The position numbers were made by a program, and so were the translations under genes. The notes below the pieces were generated by a model. It was not told where the DNA came from. It searched no databases and worked only from the letters and a program-made list of their open reading frames with translations. Shown piece after piece: positions 55,112 to 64,000 of a stretch of 64,000 nt of DNA. Position 1 is the stretch's first letter; each line of letters begins with the position of its first letter. Origin of the DNA: Sophora flavescens (Eukaryota; Streptophyta; Magnoliopsida; Fabales; Fabaceae); NCBI GenBank assembly GCA_030762895.1, contig CM061062.1, positions 290,886,985 through 290,950,984 of the forward strand, written 5' to 3'.

Positions 55112-57187
55112 TGTATCACCCTTCTCGGGCACTACACTGTCTGTGACATTTCTATCTTTATAAGACTGATTAAAGCGGAAAATAATTATTTTACCAAAAA
55201 TACGGGTTTATTTTTTTTCCTATTCTCTTTCGCAAATAATACCATACATACTCTTTAACATATAACATCAACTTATGCAACAATATACAAACCAAGTTCC
55301 AAGTACCATCAGTCATACATATTCAGAAAGAAGACAGAAATACCAACGTCAGTAAATAACAACAGACTCGAAATATGTTTATAATAATAATATCTTTAGA
55401 GACATAGCTCCACAAAATATAACATAGACACGAACACAAAATATCGAGAAAAATCCATTATACTAAAGCCCTAGAGACTGTTTTCATGTCTCCAAGTACG
55501 CCCAAACTCCAGCGGAGTGTGATGTAGAAACAATGTTGTTGTCATCTTCGTCCAACGCAAGATAGAAAACAGGAAACCAGAAAATACAGAAATGAGGTGA
55601 GATTTCCGTTCATCTTACACTTAATGCAGACATGCAGCGGTATGACACACAGGTACATACAAATATCAATAAATAGTTATATCATCCATCACAACAATAA
55701 TAATAATGTTTCACAACAACATAATCACAGGGCACCATTTTCCCTAGATAGAAGACATCTAAGACTCGAGGAATTACCTCTGATTCCCTATACCATGGTT
55801 TTAACAAACAGTCGGAGAGAGTGGTTCGGAGGATTGTTCCGGTTACGCCAGACCATGGGCAAATGAGAATGCGTCAAGAGTCAATAATTTGCACATGACT
55901 TTTTCGGGAACATCCTACACTACCAGAAAATACATAGTGTCTAGTAGAGTATGTCGGTGTATTGCAAGATCACCATGCCACATAAGAGCAACCAACTGGG
56001 CCTATATGAGTATTTCATACCCTGACACCCCCAAGCATCAATAGATCATCACTACGAAATTCGCACCCGCATACTTTGCCGGAAATGCGTTCTTCTCGTC
56101 TATCCAACAGATTACATCGTGATTCCTTCGGAATTCTTTTCAGATCTTTAATGATGCTAGATGTTCTTAAGTCCGAATCACGGATACTTAATCATCAAGC
56201 TAAAGTTCTCAAGTAACCTTTCATTTTTGTGTAAATTTTTCTTAAAATACTTGTTTACAAATTCCTAGCACATTATGAGATTGGAACATAGGTCCAATTA
56301 TTTATTTCTCTGTACTTTTCTAGTTGAGTCTTTTTCTTTGGCTTTCAATAAAACAAATCATTATGGGTCCATTAAATTTTATGGAATATGGATAATGAAC
56401 TATCCATACTTTATGACATAAGGTCATGTTCCACCCCACGTCATAAATTATTACGTTCGTATTTTCACTAAGTCATTCTTGACTTAGGTTTTTACATTTT
56501 ACAGTAAAATCTCGTCTTTGAAGACTAAAGTCCTTTTGGCTTTAAACCAAAACCTTTAGATAAAATCAAATCAATTTTAAAGAATAATTTTCATTGAAGA
56601 TACTTAGGTATAAATTTCTCCAAAACATTTTCTCGAAAATCCTTAAAAACGTTTAACGACGGTTTTGCCCCCTTTTACTGAATTTAGGCTCAAAAGTCCT
56701 ACTTTTGAAAATATGGTTCTTCACCTCAAATATATTACTTTCCTAGGTTATATTACTCATATGAAAATGTTGAAACACTGAGTTTCCACAAAATCTCCGT
56801 TTATACAAAATTTCTAAGAATTTGACCGAACGTCGTTAATTTTGTAAATCGTATAAATCATTTTTCAACGATTTCACACTCTAATAGTACAAAACTCATT
56901 TTGGAGTTTTAGAAAAGTTTGATAAGCATGAAAAACAGTTTCTAACTGTCCAATAACATTTATTTTCGAAAATTACAGTTTAGTCCCTAAACTTTCATTA
57001 ATTACAAAAAGGTCCTTATTCACTTAAAACATTATAACTTTTTATTTATAACTTCAAATCACACCAAACCAACTTTTATGGTTTTGTCTCATAAAGAACT
57101 ACAATCTTAACGTACAAGTACATGAATTTCAGTGCAGCCACTGGAATTCTTAGAAATTGCAATTTAATCCCTAAGGACTCATAAACG
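55112..57187 (-). mobile_element. Element A 5' LTR (partial)
   Basis: Starts TGTATCACCCTTCTCGGGC next to the PBS. The stretch has LTR character (CTAAACTTTCATTAATTACA, GGTCCTTATTCAC as in other gypsy LTRs) and no host gene. Its outer end is not recognisable: no GGGTGTTACA-like terminus is found before the coiled-coil frame at 57188, so the right limit is a guess. Confidence 0.6.
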
Positions 57188-57641
57188 TCAGACAAAATTC
57201 GGAATGCAATGGCTTAGCTCCAATTTCATGCTCACGTATCTCTTTTTCCATATGTCAATATATATCCCTTGCTCTCTTGCCTCTTCTCTCCACCACTTCA
57301 TGGCATTCATTGCTTGAACCACTTGATCATGATAATGCTTTACTGAGGTCCACCCAAAATCGCACTGCTTCTTGATTTTGACTAGTAGGATATTCAACTC
57401 TTTGACCTTTTGTACCAATTCATCAGTCATCCTAATTTGTGCACAAATTTGCTTGTGTAAGTTGCTATTGAATCCCTTTTGTCGATTAACCTCCGCCTCC
57501 AAGGACTTTCTCATACCTCCTTGCTGGATGACTTCTTCTTCTAACTGACGTTTTTCTTTTCTTAGTTGATGCCTTTCTGCTGTCAAGGACAAAACTTTAC
57601 TTTCAAGATTATGGATATTATCCATGATGCTCGATGAGACC
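57188..57641 (-). pseudogene. Coiled-coil ORF cut by element D
   Basis: A minus-strand frame of about 150 codons ends at 57188. It is charged and helical with heptad-like spacing (NIHNLESKVLSLTAERHQLR, KEKRQLEEEVIQQ, then QVVQAMNAMKWWREEAREQG and IWKKRYVSMKLEL). Element D inserted at 57641/57642, so the first nine codons of the open frame come from D and the true N-terminus lies beyond the window. I do not recognise a host family; it resembles coiled-coil regions in leader or gag-like ORFs of legume retrotransposons. It may be part of element A or an unrelated host exon. Confidence 0.4.
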
Positions 57642-60600
57642 TGTGACACCCTAACTCGGGTCATCACATTTCTACCCGTTTACGGAAATAAAATTTAATT
57701 TGCTGGTTGCTTTCGGAAAATAATGTTTTCTCAACGTTCATCTTTTCAAAATATGGTGATAAATATTTTTCTTTTAATCCTCAAGACAACAACAACAACG
57801 AAATCAAACCACACATAATTACATACTGTATATAAGTTATACAACTATACTGCCTCATATGTTTTAACATCTAGATCATTATCAGTTTAGTGACTTTCAA
57901 AACATAACATAACTCAATAGGACCTAAGCTGGTCGTAACTAACTGACACTACCAACAACCGGAGCAGCACAACATGTCTCGAACTAGACAGCCTTCTCCT
58001 TTTGTAGAGATATTATCCCTTGCGCGGCTCTGATATATTTGTAAGGGTGAGACGCCAATATATGGATTTAACAAAATAACTAAATGCTCGACACAAAAGA
58101 AGACACATACACATATACATGTTTATAACATCTTAAGCAATCCATTTTACAGCATACAGTTTATCAATGGGTTCCACACCGCAAACATCAACGTTGGAAA
58201 ACTATGCATGAACACTTCAACACATCATCTACACATTCACACTTAATCTCCGGGGACCCCCAACGTCATTTAAAATGAGCTGATCAAGCTCGATTGCCAA
58301 CAGAGGCACGTCGATTTTTGCCAACAAAGGCACGTCGATTTTACCATAGCCCACTGTCCGGAACAGTGAGAACGTCGATTTATGGATTTTTTTCATTGTA
58401 CGTCGATTGCCAAGGGCACAATGAACACGTCGATTTAATGAATATCATAAGATACCATGATTCAATTGTACGTCGATTGCCCAAAGGCACAATGAATACG
58501 TCGATTACATGAATATCATAAAGATACCATGATTAACAAATACGTCGAGACATGAACATCCTCAAGATATCATGATTAACCTCGTAGGCACGTCTGCCAA
58601 AATGCATGTAAGAAAACACTTTGTTCTCGTCGTTTTTTTTTTGTGTTAATCTTTATTTGTCAAAGCTCTCAAAAGCTTATGACCCATCATCGTTTTAAAC
58701 ATCTTTACAACTTTTATTAACAACACAGGACCTCATAGCCCGAGTGCTCAATCACGAAGCCCTTAGACCTTGCAATCAGTCTTAGGTTCGTGGTGATAGA
58801 AAACATCATAAATCTTTTACCGTCGATTATTACGTCGTAAAGTAGACACACCGTCTACCTACTAGACACCAAGTCTATAACGTCATAAGAACACTAGTAC
58901 CCCGACGTCTCGGTTACTAAGTTCCATATCGTCGTTTACGTCGTTTTTGTCTATGAAAAACAAATCCAAAATAGGATAACGTCATAAGAACACTAGTACC
59001 CCAACATCTCGGTTACTAAGTTCCACACCACTTTCAACACGGTTGGATTTATTTTTGGTTCTTTAGAAATTCCTTTCAAATTGTAAATTCATTAATAAAA
59101 TCCTTAAATAATAAAACTTAGTTTTTCACAAACCAATGAGTCACTTGAGGATTTAACTTCTTCAAAATATGCACCGCCGTTTCAAAATACTCGCCGTCTA
59201 CATTTTTCCAATTTACCGTCAAATATTATTTTTAAGGCTTTCTAAGCCAAAAATTTAGCTTTTTCCACTTAATTAATTTTCTAAACTCATAATTAACTTA
59301 TTTTCACCAATTAATTTCATAAAAGAATATTTTGTAATATTCCGGAATTTCTTGCGTAAAAATTAGCAGTGCTAAAATATTTTCACGGTTTCGCACTCAT
59401 TGTGACTCATAATTCACTTCTTCATAAATAAATTATTAAAAATAATATTTTCCAAAACTCCTTATTTTTCCCAAAATAAAATTTCCTTTAATATTATATA
59501 TCAATATTTTATCGTTAAAACATTGAATATAATTTGCGTAGCTTCTTAAAGCTTTTATCCGATTAACTTTAATTGGGCACTGACCACTGTCAGGCTTCTC
59601 ACACATCAACCAACAGTTATATCACAGATATTTCCCAGGCAGATCATGCATCATAGCAGTATAATATACAATTGCAAATAAATTAAAAACAACTCCACAC
59701 CAATACACAGATAAACCACACCACATAAACAACCAAAACCAATAACCACAACCACATATAAATCATATAAACCACACCACAAGCAAATAGTTATTGAGAA
59801 AAATCCCTCAGGTAAGCTCCCCTTACCTCTTGAAGAACTTAACTTCCGATTCAAAACTTTGTCGTGGATCTGGGAACCGTTAACGCACGTACCACGATAA
59901 TCTAGTTTATCCTTCATCAAATATAACACTCAATCAACAAACTAACAACTAAATCAAGCCTAAAATCCTACATGTTGGTTTCGGCCAAGGGCTGAGTTTT
60001 TGGGTTTAGAAATCTCTAAAATTTCTAATCATGATTAAGTCATGGATTTATGATCCTTTATTAACCTAAATCATGGATTAGTGACTAAACAACTAAATTT
60101 TAAACTCCAAACTTCCTAACCCTCATATACCTATATTCGGCCTTGACATGATCATAGGGATAGGGTTTTTAGTTTAATAAACCAACTTGGATTTATTAAG
60201 CATACATACTAAGAGTTTGATTAACAAGATCATTAAGGAAAACTTTGAACAAAAACTCATCAAGTTTCATCCACCTAGGGTTCGGCCTTTATGAAACAAA
60301 TAGGTTAGAGTTTGATTTTTGATCTTCTATACAAGAATTATCAAAGTACTAGAAGATTGAATCATGAATCAAGACATGAAAATGAAACAAAGCCCATGAA
60401 CCTCACTTTTCAATGAATTCGGCCCAACACATAAATCAAGGAAATAAATTTCTCATGATCATATGCTTCTAGATGATGAAAATAGAGATTATTATAAGAT
60501 CATAGCAATTGGTTTCATGTCAAAAGGATTTTTCTAGAATTAATTATGAATTTTCAAAGTTCTAGATCTAGAAACTTAAAAGTGATGAACAACTATGAAA

Positions 60601-61734
60601 TAAACTTTGAATCAAGAAATTTATTGAAGAACATAGACATGATTAGAGAAGAAGAATAGGATTCACCACTTGGAGATCAAAAACAAGTGAAGATCCAAGA
60701 ACTTGCTTCACAAACTTGACACTCAAAGACTTATGAACTTTAGGTTTTTGAACAAAAAGGCAATAGGAATCAAATGAATCATGAGGGAGGGTATTTATAG
60801 GCATGTGGCTAAGTCACTTTTGAGGATCAAATAGAAAGGAGGTGATTTTTCTAAGGACTTAAGTGAAATTAACTCATAGGGATCATTTTGCAAAGATTCC
60901 AAAAGTATAAGGACTTGTTTGCAAATTGTCAATAAAGTGTCATGATGATGATTTGGCCACATTTAATTCAAGCTTATCTTGACCAAAGTTGGCTGATTTT
61001 TCTCCATAAAATATTTTAAGAAAACCTAGAAGAGTTTGGAACACTTTAGAAGGTTGTAGAGTAATGTAGAATCATGTAGAAGAATGTAGAACATTCTAGA
61101 AAATTCTTGACTCATCCAAAATTTTATGAGGGCAGCCCCTTATCCCTCATGGGCTTGCGCATGGGCTTGGTACATTTGGGCTTGGATTCATTTTTGTGGG
61201 GCCCACTTGAAGATTTAAGCATTAAGCTTAAGATAGGAAACTTATATGGTTTCAAATAGGCTTTATGGAATCAATCCATGAACTAGAAAATTTTGGGCTT
61301 CTAAGCCACAACCATTTGAGAATGGGAACAAGAATTATAGCCCAATCCCCTTGAAAAAAACTTAGAAACTCCGAAATCCCTTCCGTCGTCTACCCGATTA
61401 CGCGTTCCGCCCGTAATACGTAAATTATTTTATTTTTTTCTGAAAAAATTCTAAAAATACAGAATTATAGAAAATAAAATACTAAACTTAAGTCTTTCGT
61501 TCACGAATTAAAATTAGGTCTTTTGAGCAGTATTATTATACCGTCAATGGAATTTGCGGGCCGGGTTTCGCCTGACTTTCCAACCTAAATTTTAATCGTA
61601 GCTTCCTACATTCAAGTAGGATTGAGTGGTAAACTCCGTTTATTTAAAATAGTTTTCTAAGTCTCAGATAAAAATATAAACATAATTATATAAATTTCTG
61701 ATATTAGAAAACAGCGAAAAGTCGGGGTGTTACA
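57642..61734 (-). mobile_element. Element D left LTR (3' LTR)
   Basis: Related to the B LTR in the middle and end (for example TTTGTAATATTCCGGAATTTCTT at 48353 and 59332) but it lacks the reading frame seen at 46718-47203: the sequence jumps from CTTGCGCGGCTCTG (58020-58033) to the part that follows the frame (GTAAGGGTGAGACGCC). It keeps the TATA box (60791-60800) and the donor-like AAGAG|GTAAGG (about 59826). A series of ACGTCGATT repeats lies at about 58306-58515. Confidence 0.85.
58306..58560. repeat. Dispersed ACGTCGATT repeats in the D LTR
   Basis: ACGTCGATT recurs about eight times (58308, 58331, 58371, 58401, 58428, 58471, 58498 and a variant near 58541), often after GGC or AAC. These may result from a small amplification. 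Confidence 0.7.
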
Positions 61735-62120
61735 TACTACCCCTCTTAAAAAAATTTCGTCCTCGAAATTTTTTGACACGGAGCTAGAATGGAATGAAAG
61801 ATCCCGAAGCCTTACTTTCACAAGAAAGTATTTAAAAGGATTCCATCAATCTGATAAGAATACAAGAATATTCTGTGCATAAAGATTTTTTAACAAATTC
61901 AGGGAAGTAAAAATGTATGATCGGTACACTTTTACAAACATGAATCTAAGAAAGTTTCTCCTTTCGCAAGAACACAACAATTTTAAAAGGATATCAATCT
62001 AACAAAATGCAGATTGGGTCACTCTCCCCCAATGGGAAAAGTAACTAGACTAAGTCTCATCGAGAAACTCGTTTTGTCAAGAAAGTGTCTATCCCAAACA
62101 AAATAGGACAGTCAAACATA
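61735..62120. other. D interior, noncoding, replaces pol
   Basis: Between the polypurine tract and the protease trace there are only about 385 bases, including the tail TTTCGTCCTCGAAATT that normally follows the integrase. No open frame. Confidence 0.7.
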
Positions 62121-62594
62121 CTAAATGTCATAGTGACCAATTGAATAGTTGAAATTTGAAACAATTATCTCATGATAATCACAGAAACAAATAATTTCAA
62201 CACATACACACACAATCCATCGAAACAAAGTATGAATTGTACCCGAATAAAATAGTGTAGGTAAGAGGTTACCGTCATGGTTTGAAGTTTCAGCTCCCTG
62301 CACACCATATACTCTACCCTCAGTCTTTGGCTTGACAACATTGGTGTTATTGACAGTCGATCCACGCCTTGGCACATTACATTCCCTCGATATGTGTCCC
62401 ACTTGACCACAGTTGAAACATTGCATTCCTCCCAAGGGACAATTTTTAGACACATGTCTTGGATCTCCACAATTGTAACATTTCCTAACTTGACCTTGAC
62501 TTTGGTTCCTCTGGCCTCCACTCCATGATGTAGAAGAATTAAAATGATATTGTTGTTGATTTTGGTTATTTCCCGGTGGACGGAAATAAGGTTT
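62121..62594 (-). pseudogene. D gag zinc knuckles and protease trace
   Basis: After the stop ending the capsid frame, the minus strand continues with a proline/glutamine-rich stretch and two CCHC knuckles (CYNCGDPRH..KNC, CFNCGQVGHISREC). Then GRVYGVQGAE and a short protease start, in which SGTIHTLF stands where SGATHSF is usual, and the residue before it is Tyr rather than Asp. Coding then fades out. Confidence 0.7.
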
Positions 62595-63416
62595 CTACTG
62601 ATTTCGTTCCTCTTTCAGATTCTGATTCTGGTTCTTGGCACGAGAGGGTCCTCCATTATTCCCCTTGTTATCTTTTCCTTTCCTCATCTGTTCGATCTTC
62701 CGACTCATCTCAACCAACGCTTGAAAAGTTCGAAGTTGCAGAGGTAAGACAGATTCCTTAATCTCAAACCTTAAGCCCGCTTCAAACCTCTCACATTTCC
62801 AGCTTTCATTTGGTAGTGTTTGAAAGAAACGGAAATATTTGGCAAGCGATTCAAACTTAGCCGCATACTCTCCCACAGACATGTCTTGTTGTTGTAATCC
62901 CAGAAATTCCATCTCTTTCTCGATCCTAACGCTCTCCGGAAAATACTTATCCATGAACGCAGTTCGGAAAACGTTCCAGGTAATCTCCTGATGATCAGCT
63001 TCAAGCAATTGTTGAACACCCTTCCACCAATACTCCGCATCTCCTATCAGCAGGAAAGCAGCATAAGTAACCCTTACTTCTGTAGGAGTACCCACTAGTT
63101 CAAATATTTTCTCCAACTCCTGAATCCATAAATCAGCTTTCTCATGATCAGCATCCCCACCAAATTGTGAAGGATTTTGGCTTCGAAACGCAATCAACGC
63201 TTTGCCTTCTGCAGCTAGTAGATTCTGGGCATTCATAGATGCAGTTTGATTGGCAATTGCAGCTGCCACATGTTCCATAGCCTGAGCGGCATAGTCCACT
63301 CCATCATCATAGTTCTCATTCATATTATCACGACCACCAATAAAGCCACCTCTGCGACCACGCCCACGACCGCGTCCACGTCCTCGTCCACGTCCACCTT
63401 CTGGTGCTGGTTCCAT
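62595..63416 (-). CDS. gag capsid of element D
   Basis: An intact 273-codon frame from MEPAPEGG at 63416 (an ATG at 63434 is also in frame). An arginine/glycine repeat (RGRGRGRGRG) follows the start. The capsid domain has GDADHEKADLWIQELEKIFE, AAFLLIGDAEYWWKG, FMDKYFPESVRIEKEMEFLG, MSVGEYAAKFESLAKY and WKCERFEAGLRFEIKE. It assembles the element's particles. A TAG at 62595 separates it from the zinc knuckles; in relatives the frame continues, so this is a truncation that would cost RNA binding unless read through. Confidence is high for identity, lower for function. Confidence 0.85.
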   Translation of the reverse strand: MEPAPEGGRGRGRGRGRGRGRRGGFIGGRDNMNENYDDGVDYAAQAMEHVAAAIANQTASMNAQNLLAAEGKALIAFRSQNPSQFGGDADHEKADLWIQELEKIFELVGTPTEVRVTYAAFLLIGDAEYWWKGVQQLLEADHQEITWNVFRTAFMDKYFPESVRIEKEMEFLGLQQQDMSVGEYAAKFESLAKYFRFFQTLPNESWKCERFEAGLRFEIKESVLPLQLRTFQALVEMSRKIEQMRKGKDNKGNNGGPSRAKNQNQNLKEERNQ

Positions 63417-63584
63417 AACTGACCTGTAGAACAAAATCAGTTAGACCGCAACCATAAAATGAAACGTGCATTGGTGTATTAACACACATTACTTCTAAGA
63501 AGTAATTCAAACAAAACTTAACTCAGAGAAAACACAACGTCAACACAACAGACCAATTCCCCAAAGATCCCAAAGACTCGACCA

Positions 63585-63596
63585 GCTCTGATACCA
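63585..63596 (-). other. Primer binding site of element D
   Basis: GCTCTGATACCA four bases before the right LTR; complementary to initiator tRNA-Met. Confidence 0.88.
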
Positions 63597-63600
63597 CTAA

Positions 63601-64000
63601 TGTGACACCCTAACTCGGGTCATCACATCTCTACCCGTTTACGGAAATAAAATTTAATTTGCTGGTTGCTTTCGGAAAATAATGTTTTCTCAACGTTCAT
63701 CTTTTCAAAATATGGTGATAAATATTTTTCTTTTAATCCTCAAGACAACAACAACAACGAAATCAAACCACACATAATTACATACTATATATAAGTTATA
63801 CAACTATACTGCCTCATATGTTTTAACATCTAGATCATTATCAGTTTAGTGACTTTCAAAACATAACATAACTCAATAGGACCTAAGCTGGTCAGAACTA
63901 ATCGACACTACCAACAACGGGAGCAAGACAAGCATGTCTCGAACTAGACAAGCCTTCTCCTTTTGTAGAGATATTATCCCTTGCGCGACTCTGATATATT
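63601..64000 (-). mobile_element. Element D right LTR (5' LTR), start only
   Basis: TGTGACACCCTAACTCGGG repeats the start of the left LTR with only a few differences over 400 bases; it leaves the window. Confidence 0.9.

Larger units (their letters stand above)
57642..64000 (-). mobile_element. Element D: gag-only Ty3/gypsy with 4.1-kb LTRs
   Basis: The left LTR is 57642-61734 (4093 bp, TGTGACACCC...GGGTGTTACA), the internal region 61735-63600, and the right LTR starts at 63601 and leaves the window. The internal region has a polypurine tract (minus strand AAGAGGGGTAGTA, next to 61735), gag and a PBS, but no pol beyond a trace of protease. LTR starts at 57642 and 63601 agree closely over 350 bases. 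The layout is that of the non-autonomous TR-GAG type; it would need Pol from a relative such as B (inference). The left flank is AGACC; its partner is outside the window. Confidence 0.88.

Noticed and set aside
58294..58512. 72-codon frame with repeated PTEARRF and GTMNTSI words
   Set aside because: It is the translation of the ACGTCGATT repeats in the D LTR, on the antisense strand.
1..64000. CRISPR arrays, bacterial operons or phage
   Set aside because: No direct-repeat/spacer arrays; genes have introns and all mobile elements are of plant types.

Overview
The window is plant nuclear DNA: intron-containing genes with GT-AG splice sites, AT-rich spacers, microsatellites, and plant families of Ty3/gypsy, CACTA, hAT, L1-type LINE, SINE and Cassandra elements. 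The JAR1-like protein and repeats of the TGGTAATCGATTAC kind suggest a legume (inference; no species call is possible). Only three host genes are convincing: a complete jasmonoyl-amino acid synthetase (JAR1/GH3.11 type, 8886-13480, four coding exons plus a probable 5' UTR intron), a small plant protein of unknown function (17116-17481), and an S-protein homolog (SPH) secreted protein (39916-40356). Nearly everything else is transposable elements, many nested so that their order of arrival can be read.

Layout. 1-1790: end of a Tekay-like LTR. 2290-4190: 5'-truncated LINE with a complete RNase H domain, abutting an LTR remnant (4191-4608). 4932-6714: MITEs nested in MITEs, with recognisable hAT and Harbinger-type target duplications. 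7590-13490: JAR1 gene with a foldback MITE in its last intron. 17-17.5 kb: small gene. 18592-27137: a minus-strand LINE with a 13-bp target duplication, split by a 5.86-kb CACTA element (19579-25442, duplication AAT). 28514-about 37850: a Tekay-type LTR split by a second CACTA element (28964-34615). 38.3-39.4 kb: a LINE split by an hAT MITE. 39.9-40.4 kb: SPH gene. 42.2-44.4 kb: a poly(A)-tailed retroposed segment, a tandem duplication with a SINE in one copy, and a second SINE. 44.4 kb to the end: minus-strand Ty3/gypsy elements. Element A (gag 44376-46112, PBS and LTR at 55095 onwards) carries a Cassandra TRIM with 5S rRNA-like LTRs inside gag. It is also interrupted near its PBS by element B (46264-55084, duplication GACTC), a chromodomain-bearing Tekay-type element with damaged pol. 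Element D (57642 to beyond the window) has 4.1-kb LTRs and a gag-only interior.

The observation most likely to be new is an open reading frame inside the LTR of the Tekay-like elements (46718-47203, 161 aa, acidic C-terminus). It lies on the element's sense strand downstream of the LTR TATA box. A diverged copy, split by the second CACTA element, lies at 35006-34616 plus 28963-28891, and a trace of its 3' end lies at 4191. Its start codon sits directly after an AG, and the LTRs share a good splice donor upstream, so it may be expressed as a spliced LTR-driven gene (inference). Also notable are the arrays of short dyad repeats in both CACTA elements, each array using its own motif.
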